DNA of 64,000 bases from Trachythela sp. YZ-2020. Taxonomy: Eukaryota > Cnidaria > Anthozoa > Malacalcyonacea > Clavulariidae. The stretch is taken from assembly GCA_016169945.1 (NCBI GenBank), contig JADLSH010000220.1, forward strand, positions 4,823,001-4,887,000, given 5' to 3'. This document shows, piece after piece, positions 42,793 through 54,125 of the stretch. The notes under the pieces are model-generated. The model ran no database searches. It saw nothing but the letters and a program-made list of their open reading frames with translations, and was not told where the DNA came from. Made by a program: the position numbers and the translations under genes. How positions within the stretch are numbered: position 1 is the first letter of the stretch; each line of letters begins with the position of its first letter.

Positions 42793-45480
42793 GTGCATTG
42801 GGAAAGATGTCAGCGGTCGTCAGTAATGACGGCCATGAAATTTGTAGGAGCGATATTTATCGCTCTTTTTGCGTTTTATGTTCGTGATAGGATCCAGAAA
42901 ACTTTCAATTTAAATCAAGATACTATCGATGGAGCTAGGGATTACATTTTATCCAACTTTTCCGATACATATCACGCCAAAAATCATGCTTCTCTGCATT
43001 TGTTTCATCGAGTGAAACCAACATGGCCGACAAGTCTTATGTCTGATCTAAACGGAAGTAGGCATGTAAATCGTGTGGCTGTCCAAACTATTCCACGCTG
43101 CTTTCATATCACACCATAAACACATCAAATTCATTTTCCAACCTTCATAGCAGCTCTAGTATGAATCAACATAGTACTTCATGTAGTCCTGGCAAATCTG
43201 TGGCATAATCTTCCCCCAAAGGAGAGAACAGTGGAGATATAAACAACCATCAATCCCCAATACAGCCGACTCGTCGAGGCATAAAAGCAAACCAAAATAG
43301 CAAGTTTTGCCTAGTTCGGTTACTGAACATGAACGTTCTGTCAATACGGAATAAAAAGCCTGAGTTCTTGAATTTAATTAAAAAAACTGTACCTGATATA
43401 ATAGTATGTACCGAGTCCTGGCTCAATGACTCTGTTACAAACGGGAAAATGTTACCGCCAAACTTATCCAAGCAATACAATGTGTTTCGTCGCGACAGAA
43501 GCCACTCCCCTGGAGGTGGAGTTTTCAATGACCACTCATTAACACAAATTGTCAAGGAACCAACCAGAGGATAAAATATCTTAGATTCGTTTGCAACAAA
43601 TAATGCATCTCTTATAAAAACAGTATCCATAATACCTGGAATAAGTGATCATGACATTGTTTACATTGAGGGAGACATAAGTCCTATTAGTTACAAGCAA
43701 CAGAGACGCAAGATCTTTCTGTACAAGTGAGCTGATTGGGAAGGTCTGAGGGCACATATGTCCTCTTTTTGTTCCAACTTTGTAAGATCCACCAACGAAG
43801 AACCCTTTAACTCTGTGAACATAATGTGGATGCTATTTAAGAACGAGCTCCAAAATGCTATTGAAAAGTTTATCCCCAGTAAACAAACTGAGACGATTAA
43901 TGAGAAAGCGAGACAAACTCCATCGCAAAAAAGATCCCAGTTATAAGACCGTTAAGAGAGAAGTCCAAAAAAGACTACGAGCAGCGTATTGGAAGTATGT
44001 GGAAGAGGTGATAACCCCCGCCGATGACACACACCTGAGGCAGTTTACGGATCGAACAAACGTTCCTGGTCTTTATTCAAACACGCAAAGGCTGACTCAA
44101 CTGGCATACCATCCCTGAAAAGTAATGGTCTGCTTGTTTCTGATGCTGCTGCCAAAGCATCCCTTTTGAATTCAAGGTTTTTCTCTGCCTTCACAGATCC
44201 CACCCGGCCATTTCATACTAGCAAGCCATACCCAATTATGCCCGAAATAAACATCGCAGAACCTGGAATAGTAAAACTCTTGGGAAATCTAAGTCCTCAT
44301 AAAGCCGCAGGGCTTGACAACATCCAGTCTGTCGTCCTAAAACAGCAGGCAAGCATAATTGCGCCCACACTGAAGGAAATGTTTGTTGCGTCCCTTAAAG
44401 CCAACCAAGTTCCAGATGACTGGAAGCTGGCTAGAATTACTCCTGTGTTCAAGAAAGGCGATAAAGACCGCGCTGTAACCGATAAGACCGACCCATATCA
44501 CTTGCATGTATATGCAGCAAGATTATGGAACACATAATTACCAGTAACGTAATGCATCACCGTGAACATTTTAACATCTTATATAACCTACATCATGGAT
44601 TTAGATCTGGTAGGTCCTACGAATCCCAGCTTCTTGGGCTAACTACCACGCTACACTCAAATCTTGCAGCTCGCACACAGACTGATCTTGTTGTGCTGGA
44701 CTTTTCAAAGGCTTTTGACAAAGTTTCACATAGCTAGTAAACTGTTGTCAAAACTCAAGTGTTGTGGCATGAGTGGAGACACTCATATGTGGATACAGGG
44801 CTTTCTTCAAAACAGACAGCAATGTGTTGTTGTTGACAGTGCACAGTCACCATATCCACACCATATCCACCAGTGTTGTCTGGCGTCCCCCAGTGTTCAG
44901 TGATCGGTCCGGCACTATTCCTCATTTATATAAATGACTTACCAGAGTATGTCCTCTCATATTTCCATCTATGTGCAGATGATACAGCACTACTTCTGGC
45001 TATTAAATCGAAAGAAGACTCCCTTAAACTGCAAGCAGACCTGCAGAGATTAGAAGAATGGGAACAGGACTGGCGGATGAGTTTCAACCCCGAAAAGTGC
45101 GAGTTTCTCCGGATAAGTCGGAAGAGACAAGACTATACATTATGACTATGTTCTTCATGGAGTGCGGTTGAGAATAGTCACCAGCTCAAAGTACCTTGGT
45201 GTGCATTTGACTAAATATTTAGAATGGAACACTCATATTTCGAATATTACGGCTAAAAGTAACAAGACTCTTGGTTTCCTAAAGAGAAATCTTCAGGTAA
45301 GATCGCCGACCCTTAAAGAGAAAGCATACAAGACCATCCTTAGACCTAAGGTGGAGTATTGTTCAACTATATGGGACCCAAGGAAAGGTGTTGAGAGTAA
45401 CGGTTGCCACAGGGTAGAAATGGTGCAAAGGCGCGCCGTCTGGGTGATTTTTCTTGCTTTCATTTGCTTGCGTGTTGAGG
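42793..45480 (+). pseudogene. Third LINE (CR1/Jockey-like), heavily broken, 3' truncated
   Basis: The first open part, 42793-43119, may be the element's N-terminal ORF but is not recognised. The endonuclease starts with LLNMNVLSIRNKKPEFLNL at about 43320 and DIIVCTESWLNDSV, has an internal deletion after FRRDRSHSPGGGVF, and ends IPGISDHDIVYIEG. The RT pieces are LLGNLSPHKAAGLDNIQS, GFRSGRSYESQL, VVLDFSKAFDKVSHS, LSGVPQCSVIGPALFLIYI and the active site HLCADDTALL, in which the usual first residue (Y or F) is C. The C-terminal piece is SSKYLGVHLTKYLEWNTHI to VQRRAVWVIF, where homology stops near the inverted repeat at 45533. At least seven frame breaks. Confidence 0.8.
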
Positions 45481-45532
45481 TTTGACCGCAACTCACGGCG
45501 GAACACGAAAACAATACGACTTGCAAAGTCCA

Positions 45533-47080
45533 AAATCTCCCAATTACTAGTTTATAAATTTGGTAATTGTTTTTTCTGGAATGCTGTATGGGTCAATAGA
45601 AGTACTGTTCCGCAAAGTTCTGATATAGACGGACATGCAAAAGTAATGCAGCTTTACCAAGTAGTTTGTTTCACAATGCAATGTAAGCTGACTCTTCAAG
45701 CAATAATTCTTACCATATTGGCATATACCTGTTATATAGACAGTCAATTAAAATATTTGTAAATAGACTGACAGACGAGATCATGTTTGTTTGAGGGAGC
45801 AAGCGTAGTAGCGGCGTATATATATACGAGTGACTACGTATCTCCGTCGTTTACTGTAATTTGTATAGCTTGAAAATGCGAGGAAGATACGGTATATAGT
45901 ATTGCAAACGATGACATAAAGTAGTTCAATAAACACTGGCTGCCGCACGTAATACAAATACGGAAGTTGTTATTCGGGTTAGCGTATACGTAGCGTATGG
46001 ATATATAATTGTGAGTATTGTCTATCACCATATGATATGTTTTAGATATCACTGCGAGTTACAATTCAGAGTAATCAACGATAATATATATGGCAAGTAT
46101 TCATACCTCTAGATTTTCTTTTAACTATTCAAGCGAAAATATCATATACAATAACACATATTTTCCCGGAGGCTAGTCCCCACTGGGAAATACCCGTTGA
46201 AAATCTCATATTCAAGAAACATTCGATCCATAAATCTCTCAGTGATACTGATAGCTTTAAGTTTGTATTTATTCTCAACGCATGAGTTACCGAACCGCAG
46301 TGTTAAGTTACTTCTAGGCAATACTGTACATACTGTATTAAACCTTCCCGCCGCATAAAAATACAAAATTTCGAATTGTTATTTTTGTAAGTAACTATTG
46401 CAGCCAGAGGTTTTTCTCATCCAGGAGAGATAGCTTATGGCATTACCTGTACATAATGTCTAGACAATCCCCTACTTTTCCTTACTCAAATTGTCTGGAG
46501 TTAGAAAGAGCAGTGGGAAACTGCTCTTGCTATTCAAATAAGCATGCATTAAAATAGGCTAAAGACAATACATTTCAATAATTAAAGAATCAACAATTTG
46601 CATACCACAACCAGTTGCTATGTCTACCTTGTTGTTAGACAACCAACTTTGTAAAATTGCCTGGTTTAGAACAGGTCGCTGCATATTGATTGAAAAACTG
46701 CCTGGTATTAGACAGGGTATAATAGCAAATTAAGGCACATTGCGGTTTAATAGGTTAACCATAAGTGAGGAGCAAAGATACGTACTCAATCATATATATA
46801 CGCCGCTACTACGCTTGCTCCCTCAAACAAACGTGATATTGTCTGTCAGTCTATTTACAAATATTTTAATTGACTGTCTATATAACAGGTATATGTCAAT
46901 ATGGTAAGAATTATTGCTTCAAGAGTCAGCTTACATTGCATTGCGAAACAAGCTGCATTACTTTTGCATGTCCGTCTATATCAGAACTTTGCCGAACAGT
47001 ATTCTATTGACCCAGACAGCATTCCAGAAAAAAACAATTACGAAATTTATAGACTAGTTATTGGGAGATTTGCTCTGAAT
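45533..47080. repeat. Inverted repeat, arms about 290 bp, spacer about 970 bp
   Basis: Left arm 45533-45826 (AAATCTCCCAATTACTAG ... GCAAGCGTAGTAGCGGCG) is mirrored by 46795-47080. The arms differ by several percent. The spacer has no gene but carries TTAACCCATTA-type repeats. Whether this is a foldback transposon or two independent opposite insertions cannot be decided; no target duplication was found. Confidence 0.7.
46440..46760. repeat. Units of the dispersed TTAACCCATTA repeat
   Basis: Two diverged units: CCCCTACTTTTCCTTACTC...TTGTCTGGAGTTAGAAAGAG, and GCCTGGTATTAGACAGGG...AATAGGTTAACC. Related to 2684-2950. Confidence 0.5.
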
Positions 47081-47303
47081 TTTTGTGTTTACCGTCAACT
47101 AAGCGATTTGTGTGGTAAAATTGTGCAATAATTAGCTACGGTAAAAGACTTGCTTCGTCAAAACACACTATTAAGCATTACAAACAAATACGACCACTAA
47201 ATTTTTAAAGTTGAATACTGGATTTGGTGGATAATCCAAGTGAGTAGAAATATACACAATTTAAGACCTAACCAGGAACGGTTGCGAAAAATGCAACACT
47301 AGG

Positions 47304-47375
47304 TCCTCTGGCAGGAATTGAACCCACGGCCCTGCGATTCCGGTGCAACGCTCTAACCAACTGAGCTACAGAGGC
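47304..47375 (-). tRNA. tRNA-like sequence, left arm (probably tRNA-derived, not a working tRNA)
   Basis: 72 nt: D arm GCTCAGTTGGTTAGAGC, anticodon arm TTGCA-CCGGAAT-CGCAG, T arm GTGGG-TTCAATT-CCTGC, acceptor GCCTCTG/CAGAGGA. A-box and B-box are good. By position the anticodon would be GGA (Ser), but base 33 is C instead of U, the stem has a 31-39 mismatch, the 1-72 pair is G-A, and there is no long variable arm as in tRNA-Ser. Better read as a Pol III promoter head. Confidence 0.5.
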
Positions 47376-47510
47376 CAGTTGCTGAGCTGTAACCGTAAGT
47401 TCAGTATATATAGGTGATCGGGTGTGCGGGTTGTGATAAGGTAAACTTCAAAGAACCCGCACACCCGATCACCTATATACACTGAACTTACGGTTACAGC
47501 TCAGCAACTG

Positions 47511-47582
47511 GCCTCTGTAGCTCAGTTGGTTAGAGCGCTGCACCGGAATCGCAGGGCCGTGGGTTCAATTGCTGCCAGAGGA
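47511..47582 (+). tRNA. tRNA-like sequence, right arm (mirror copy)
   Basis: Same as the left-arm copy except CTGCA in the anticodon stem, which pairs better, and GCTGC in the T stem, which adds a mismatch. The B-box is thus weaker here. Confidence 0.5.
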
Positions 47583-47726
47583 CCTAGTGTTGCATTTTTC
47601 GCAACCGTTCCTGGTTAGGTCTTAAATTGTGTATATTTCTACTCACTTGGATTATCCACCAAATCCAGTACACTAAATTTTTAGGCTGGTTGCAATATAC
47701 ATGAAATTGTAAAAAATAAAATAAAA

Positions 47727-47882
47727 CAACAAAATCGCGGCGATCCGCGTGCAGCCACCGGGGAAACCGCGGGCGACGTCCGTGCTGACCGCGGGAAACC
47801 CAGGGGCTGACCGCGGGTGGCCTCCGGGCGATCCGCGGGGCGCCTGCGGTCAAACCGCGTGTGGCCCGCGGTTAACCGCGTA
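47727..47882. repeat. GC-rich degenerate minisatellite
   Basis: About 155 bp of CCGCGG-rich sequence (GACCGCGGGTGGCCTCC, GGGCGATCCGCGGGGC and so on) in otherwise AT-rich DNA. The units of about 20 bp are imperfect. A minus-strand ORF over it is compositional. Confidence 0.75.
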
Positions 47883-48289
47883 TTTGTGTTAAGTTACTTC
47901 TAGGCAGTACTGTATACTAATACTAATTGTCTCATAGTTTGTGGACACGTGATTGTCAAACGACTGCAACCCTAAGTTTTCCATGATCTGAATACCTTTT
48001 ACATTGTCACATTGGCCAATATCAAACACACATAACTTGCTGCAGTTCATTCAATCCTTGTATCATTTGGTTTGTCCCTTCCAGTAACATATCATTGTCC
48101 TAATCTTTGAGTCCTGAGGACAAGGTGAACCATAGAGAAATATACCTTGTTTCGCCAGCTCCAAATATACAGTATCTGTCCCAAAAGAAGTAAACATATA
48201 TATTAGGACAACCTGACAGCTTGATATATATTTAACACATATAATAGAGTATATATTGAATGCCAATAGACAGGCGTCTCATAATTATG

Positions 48290-48500
48290 TCTATTTAACC
48301 CATGCATATCCAACACTCTCCCCTTAACAAGTAAAATCGTCTGGCGTTAGAAAGAATAAAATAGGAATGTAGGGCCACTAGGGTGAAATGGGCAAATTGA
48401 CTTAATGGGTTAAAAAGAGACATGGGCAAACAGTTCGGTTAACCCACCAACATCCAGCGCTCTCCCTTTGACGAGTACAATCATGTGGTGTTAAACATAG
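48290..48500. repeat. Two units of the dispersed TTAACCCATTA repeat
   Basis: Units start near 48294 and 48442, each with TCCCCTTAACAAGTAAAATC- or TCCCTTTGACGAGTACAATC-like text and TTAGAAAGAATAAAATA-like text. Same family as 2684-2950. Confidence 0.6.
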
Positions 48501-49385
48501 TAAACTAAAGTATCGGGAATTAGGGTACATTCTTAACGGTTAACCACTCAAGATTGGTAACGGTCAGGCATCATTAACATATGTACAAAATTTATTACAT
48601 TTCAATTTGTGCATGCGCAGGAATATTATAGAATTCTGTAATATTAAGCAGTGGCAGACAGTAAGGGGGACTCATATAATCTAAAAATATAAACTGTATT
48701 TCAATTTGCAAGCACATTTCAAAATGTAATAAATTTTGCTCACAGACACAAAAACATTAATGACCCCTGGTACACATACTATAGGATTTAACTATTATTT
48801 GATTAAATTACAGTTATATCTAAAATCATAATCAATTTTAGGTATTTTTGCAATAAGTTACATATCCATATCCTGACACATGGCTTCTGCCTGACCCCAT
48901 TAGATTGTGGGAAGGAAGTACTAGTCGATACCACATAGTGTAGAGTGAGAAATAGATATGTTGTACCACAGCCATTATTGCTCTTAGGAATAAGTAGGGC
49001 ATAGTGTTAGCGCTCTCTACTCTTGGAACATAGGCATGATATAATTTAACATCTATGATTAATTTTGAAGCAAGCTATTTTTGTGTAAAAGGAGAATATT
49101 CCTGGTACTACTAAATATCCACTTATCGGTAGCATGAGTCCTCCTGGATTTACATTGACTGATGCATAAACTTCTGACAATCAAAATATATCAACCAGGC
49201 ATTCGAACATTTACATGTGATAGGAGCAAACAACTGGACAATGGGCCCGGTGATTTTACATTCTTGGGCCGGTTTCGAATATGTGAAAATATATAATGGT
49301 CATGCGAAGCCACCTATTAGTATCGATGAAACTTTTCTGTATACAATATACAGCAGAATTTAGTTACATGACTCTGATTGACAGT
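48501..49385. other. No gene seen
   Basis: AT-rich sequence, probably intron of the PAN-EGF gene if the gene model holds. No repeats longer than a few units were noticed. Confidence 0.35.
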
Positions 49386-49710
49386 ATAGCAGTTATGCAC
49401 CAAGATGTGTTTTCATTAAAAAGGTGTGCAACATAATACACCTAACATCATCAAAGATGTGTAAAGAAAGGTGTGCAGAAAGGAAGTGTGTTCCATAACA
49501 CACCTTGGTGTGTTTTGTGACCCACCATGGTGTGTTTTCATACACACCAAAGTGTGTTTTCTAACACACCAAGGTGTGTTTTCCAAAGTGTGTAGAACGG
49601 TGTGTAAAACGTACACACCTTGGTGTGTAATTAAACACACCTTGGTGTGTCATTAAACACACCTTGGTGTGTAATTAAACATACCTTGGTGTAATTATAC
49701 ATGCTTGTTT
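49386..49710. repeat. Palindromic tandem repeat ACACACCTTGGTGTGT
   Basis: About ten units of 20-32 bp, each a near-perfect hairpin (ACACACC-TTGG-TGTGT or variants with ATGG or AAAG centres), joined by TTTTCTA- or AATTAA-type linkers. The array lies 150 bp upstream of the PAN exon. Confidence 0.85.
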
Positions 49711-49862
49711 TTAGAGTGTGCTCCCTGAGTAGGAAATATAAATACGTCGATAACCTGAATTTTAACATTCATATATCGTGACTTTAAAATAGAAAAAGGA
49801 ATGATAAAATGAATTTACAACCTAATGTTTAATTTTAAAAATAAATTGTATTTTTAACACAG

Positions 49863-50086
49863 GAAATCAAGCATTGCGTCGATCAGACATTATATCAAGT
49901 CACAGTATTCATCTTCTGGTTGAATGCCATTTTCTTTGCACGGAGAAAGAAAATTGTTTTGGTTATAACTACCGAGTGAGACCAAGCAATGTTTATACTG
50001 AAAACTGTCAGCTTAGCAACAGTACTGAAAAATGGAACAAAACAAATATTAAATATGGACCATGGGTTTACTATCAGGATATTAAG
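49863..50086 (+). CDS. PAN/apple-domain exon of a secreted protein
   Basis: Flanked by a good acceptor (TTTTTAACACAG) and donor (AAG|GTAGGT). Entering in phase 1 it reads GNQALRRSDIISSHSIHLLV, ECHFLCTEKENCFGYNYR, NCQLSNSTEKWNK, then YGPWVYYQDIK. The Cys pattern C-x3-C-x5-C, the F/SYNYR step, the later NCQLSN and the final YYQDI are those of PAN/apple domains, which bind carbohydrates or proteins outside the cell. The exon leaves in phase 0, while the EGF exon needs phase 1, so at least one exon between them is not identified. The entry phase matches the signal-peptide exons at 4289 and 8358. Confidence 0.8.
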
Positions 50087-50618
50087 GTAGGTTTCTATAA
50101 CACTTCATTTAATGCAGGATGAAACAGACTGAGTTTCAAATTGAGCGTTTTTGGCAATGCTCAAAATCTGCATAAAGCTCCCTATTTCGTTAAACTTTGT
50201 CAAATAATTTGATCGTGGTCTAAAGAATGCATGCATGAACTGCCGTAATTGTATTAAATATCAATCTTGTCCTTGGTCAAAAATACGTCGTCTATAGCTC
50301 GGGGAAGTGTGCAATTAAAGAATATTCGATAAATTGTTGCTTCAAAGTTTGGCATGCTTAAACGATGTCTTGGCTGCTGCATTGTCATATATATTATTGG
50401 TTTAAATAAATCCATTTTGCAATACAAACGGAATTACATGGAGTTCAAAATTTCGCACTTTCGACGTTCTAAATTTGCTTTAAATTCCAGAAGGGCAAGA
50501 AAAATTGCAAATAAATTTAAGGGGAACCAATCTGAAATTCAGGATAACTTCGGCAATAATCGTGAAATTTAAAGGGAAGTTAACTTTTTCTTAAAAAAAT
50601 TTCTTCTTAATTCGAGTG

Positions 50619-50655
<37 letters not shown>
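50087..50655 (+). other. Probable intron, no gene seen
   Basis: Follows the PAN exon donor. Nothing recognised up to the TA repeat at 50624-50656. Confidence 0.4.
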
Positions 50656-50659
<4 letters not shown>

Positions 50660-50817
50660 CGCTTACCTCAAAACTTGTCTGCAACAGGCTGTTTCATCTG
50701 TAAAAGAATCATCAGGCAGTCTCATGAAACAGCCTGTTGCAGACAAGTTTTGAGGTAAGCGAAAATCTATAATTTGCTCTAACTATATGTTGCATTTCGT
50801 AGACCTAAACCTACACG

Positions 50818-50850
<33 letters not shown>

Positions 50851-51000
50851 AGTTTTCGGTTACCTCAAAGTATCCACTACAGCCTGTTTCACGCAATAAG
50901 CGATTATCAAGTAGCGATAGCTTGATAATCTCGCCACTTGGTAATCGCTTATTGCGTGAAACAGGCTGTAGTGGATACCTTGCGGTAAGCGAAAACTATA
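50656..51000. repeat. Two head-to-head PLE-end palindromes
   Basis: 50656-50765: TTTTCGCTTACCTCAAAACT...TCATCAGGCAG meets its reverse complement, the 3' end block seen in PLE copies A and B. 50860-50995: a second palindrome around GCCTGTTTCACGCAATAAGCG with a TAGCGATAGCTTG loop. Between them lies TAATTTGCTCTAACTATATG...CCTAAACCTACACG, which is the 5' flank of PLE copy B (15490-15560). TA repeats separate the parts. Confidence 0.7.
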
Positions 51001-51060
51001 TATTTGCTCTATCTATATAATATCGAGCACTTTTTGGCATTTCGTGAACCAAAACACGCT

Positions 51061-51083
51061 CATATATATATATATATATGAGC

Positions 51084-51125
<42 letters not shown>

Positions 51126-51170
51126 ATATATAATAATATATATATATATAATAATAATATATATAAATAC
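51061..51170. repeat. TA-rich microsatellite
   Basis: (TA)n with ATATGAGCGTATAT and AATATATAATA interruptions between PLE end fragments. Confidence 0.9.
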
Positions 51171-51201
51171 GAAGTCACTCGCATCTAGACTGCGTTACAA
51201 G

Positions 51202-51245
51202 CTGCACTAACGAGCCGTTGAACGGCGAAACATGCATGTCTGCAG
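51202..51245 (+). ncRNA. Hammerhead ribozyme copy with mutated core
   Basis: Same motif as 14127-14170 but on the plus strand, and the core reads CUAACGA instead of CUGACGA. The changed G is an invariant catalytic-core base, so this copy should be inactive. Stems I, II and III are unchanged. Confidence 0.65.
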
Positions 51246-51252
51246 ATTTGAC

Positions 51253-51287
<35 letters not shown>

Positions 51288-51319
51288 TGTGCTTGTGGAA
51301 ACATGTCTGGTATATTATG

Positions 51320-51905
51320 AACTTGTTGTATTGATTTCTTCAGACATAAAATTAACTATTTATTTGTTAATATCCAAACGTTTCGCCGGTCAAGGCTTCT
51401 TCAGTGGAATGGTTAGTAGCAATATTAAGATCCTAGTGTATATACAGGCGTATCTAATTACAAATTATAGCTTAGTTATATTGTAAACGGAAGTAATAAA
51501 ATACTAATCATGCATTAGTAATAAGTTGTTTTAGGATATAATTCTACTTTAGGGAACATTATAAATTCTATAGGTTAAACACAGTTTCTATATAAAATAC
51601 TAGGTTAAAGGAGAACAATTTGTATATAGATAGATAACTGTGTTTAACCTATAGAATTTATAATGTTCCCTAAAGTAGAATTATATCCTAAAACAACTTA
51701 TTACTAATGCATGATTAGTATTTTATTACTTCCGTTTACAATATAACTAAGCTAGAACTTGTAATTAGATACGCCTGTATATACACTAGGATCTTAATAT
51801 TGCTACTAACCATTCCACTGAAGAAGCCTTGACCGGCGAAACGTTTGGATATTAACAAATAAATAGTTAATTTTATGTCTGAAGAAATCAATACAACAAG
51901 TTATT
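51320..51905. repeat. Foldback of about 585 bp with arms about 260 bp
   Basis: GAACTTGTTGTATTGATTTC at 51319 to about 51580 is mirrored by about 51640-51905 around a TA-rich loop. Each arm carries CTGAAGAAGCCTTGACCGGCGAAAC-type text (51380-51404 minus, 51818-51842 plus), which resembles a hammerhead but has an unpaired A at the start of stem II. The arms are almost identical. Confidence 0.75.
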
Positions 51906-51935
51906 ATATATATATATATATATAATTAGTCAAAT

Positions 51936-51979
51936 CTGCAGACATGCATGTTTCGCCGTTCAACGGCTCGTCAGTGCAG
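51936..51979 (-). ncRNA. Type I hammerhead ribozyme (PLE type), core intact
   Basis: Identical 44-nt motif to 18006-18049, followed on the plus strand by the same flank (CTTGTAACGCAGTCTAGATG...) as the copies at 14127 and 18006, to about 52115. Confidence 0.8.
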
Positions 51980-52528
51980 CTTGTAACGCAGTCTAGATGT
52001 GAGTGACTTCGTATTTATACACCATACTCTTGCTCTCACCAAGCGCATGTGGTACAATACTCAGACACACGCGCATCCAGACATGCGTGAAGTGTCTTGG
52101 GGCCAGAGTGCTTACGTAATATTAATCACACACGGCGATTTTTGTATTGGGGACATCCGGCAGACGATTCCAAAGTGCGAGTTATTGCAAAAAAGTGACC
52201 AAATAATAGGTTAGAAAAGGATCTATTTGAAATGAAAATCATTCTCAAAAATATAATCCCTGTTTCCACAAGGTCTATTTGCCAACCACATAAAAATAAC
52301 AAGCGAAAAGAATTCGAGATTCAAATAAAGTTATATTTTGATCTTGTACAATTCATAATTGATTTTCCCTTGATACTCTAAGCCCTATCGATTATTAAAA
52401 CTTTCTGCCGTTTAATCAACCTCGTTCCAGGTTTTTAGCTCTGGCTGGAGCTGGTCACCTGACACCCATATAAAATTTCACTTCTTGGGGGGTAGGGTGT
52501 TCTGATTTTCATATCACGACAAGCCGCC

Positions 52529-52954
52529 ATGTTGGAATACATTGCTTTCCTCTCGTGTTTGCAGTTTCCGATCTGTAATAGTATTTATTGTAATGCTATT
52601 TTGAAATTAAAGTATATCATAAGTTTGGAACAGTTATATTTGAAAAGGGATGTTATTTGCGCACTTCCTACTGGCTATGGAAAGTCCTTTAATTTTCCAT
52701 CTTCTTCCTTGTTTGTTGTTCGCCAAAGACAAGTTATAAATAAGTATATCAGTCTTCGGGATGTAGATATATCTACGATCACGGCTGTAATTATCGTTGT
52801 CTTGCCACTGAATGTCTTAATAAGGAAACGGATCTCTCGTTTTGGCTTAAGTGACATACGCGCATCAGTTCTTGGCGTTAAAGTTTTACAACAAGAAAAC
52901 GAACTTGATTCCCTTGAGACAACTATGAAAGATATTAAGATTACCTTTACTTGA
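52529..52954 (+). pseudogene. RecQ-like DNA helicase, N-terminal fragment
   Basis: Open for 141 codons from ATG 52529, which has a good Kozak context (GCCGCCATG). It contains LEQLYLKRDVICALPTGYGKSF, split here as EQLYLKRDVICALPTGYGKS: a Walker A motif in a RecQ-type setting. VIIVVLPLNVLI and SDIRASVLGV (motif Ia region) follow. It ends before the DEAH box, which I could not find in any frame further on. The odd N-terminus and the early stop suggest a truncated copy, perhaps a retrocopy or gene fragment. RecQ-like copies are common in cnidarian genomes. Confidence 0.55.
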
Positions 52955-53415
52955 TCACAAGGTAGGATATTTTCTTTTGCATTGTAGGCAACGAGCAATA
53001 ATCTGACATTCATCGTACTGTTCGTAGTTCGTATAAATGATCTGGCATTCTTCATATATTTGGGGGGGGGCTTAGCTCCCCCACTATTACTTCAGGGTAG
53101 CTAACGCCACCCTAGCCCCCCTGTTCCGCTTCCCCTGCTTACACTTATGATGCATTGCAAACAATAATTCATATGATCTATAAAATGACTTAATAGTCTT
53201 AACTATGTACATTGATTTTTATGAACCAGAATGATAGTACTTATCCTTTTCTTTCATCAGTACTACTTTTGTCATACTAGATATTATAAACTTTATATTT
53301 ACATTACATTGTACAGTATATTGCTCTTAAAAATAGAGTAGTGTGTATTGTGAGCAATTGCATAATTAAATGAGAATATTAAGACCAAAGACCATTGGAA
53401 AGAGAGTTGTACTAT
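52955..53415. other. No gene seen
   Basis: Contains an imperfect G/C inverted repeat (GGGGGGGCTTAGCTCCCCC and CACCCTAGCCCCCC) at 53060-53125. The rest is AT-rich. Confidence 0.35.
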
Positions 53416-54125
53416 ATGCCTGCTCTGGGATCTTAACTCGCCTTAAATCGCCCTAACTCGCCTTAAATCGCGGATAAAAATTGGCAAAGATTCTCTTAAA
53501 TCGCTTAAACTCGCACTAAATCGCCTAAACTCGCCAACCAAATTAAAATGCTGAAAATAGTAAATACTATAGCTACACAGTGTAAACACCCTTCCCCCAG
53601 GAGAGGGGGGTTCTGGTTGTTTATTTCAGATAAGAGTAGGAGGAGGCTTATCGGAGGGGGCTTGCTGGAGAGAGGGGGCAAACCTGAAACACAGGAAGTT
53701 ACAACACGTTCCAGAGCTAAGTGAAATATTCTATTTACTGAATTTCCGGTCAAATATCAAACAAAACTGCACTTTCAGCACGAAATTTGACTGAAATATT
53801 GTTAATAATTAGGATATAGTACGATTTTAGCAAATAATTTATCTATAAACTAAAATAAAGGAAATATCTCCAAAATTTTGTTAATATCAGCAACAAATGA
53901 TGATAACAAGTAGAATGAAACCCTTGCCAGATGGAAGAAATTTCGAAAATATTCAATGAACTTTATCGCAACGACAATGCCAATGCAGGTTTTTGTCAAT
54001 TCACGCATATTTAGCCAAAATGGATAAGACAAATTCAACAAAAAACCTAGTATCTAGCAATACAAGAAAAAACGTTGCTAAAATCCAGATATATTACTCT
54101 TTTTTTGCAAATTATGAATTATTTG

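Larger units (their letters stand above)
47208..47670. mobile_element. Palindromic insertion with a tRNA-like sequence in each arm, 13-bp direct repeats
   Basis: Arms of about 217 bp (47216-47432 and 47454-47670) mirror each other around a 21-bp spacer. CACTAAATTTTTA occurs directly on both sides (47195-47207 and 47671-47683) as a target duplication. Long direct repeats of this size suggest target-primed reverse transcription, so this may be an inverted SINE dimer. Confidence 0.75.

Noticed and set aside
43250..43630. 126-codon minus-strand ORF
   Set aside because: Antisense to LINE endonuclease motifs on the plus strand.
47304..47582. Two functional tRNA-Ser(GGA) genes
   Set aside because: No U33, a mismatch next to the loop, no long variable arm, and a location inside a retroposed palindrome.
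47584..47853. 89-codon minus-strand ORF with Arg/Pro-rich start
   Set aside because: Comes from the GC-rich minisatellite and the palindrome flank.
51380..51842. Hammerhead-like CTGAAGA...GGCGAAAC motifs in the foldback arms
   Set aside because: An extra unpaired base at the start of stem II and no clear cleavage triplet; not counted as ribozymes.
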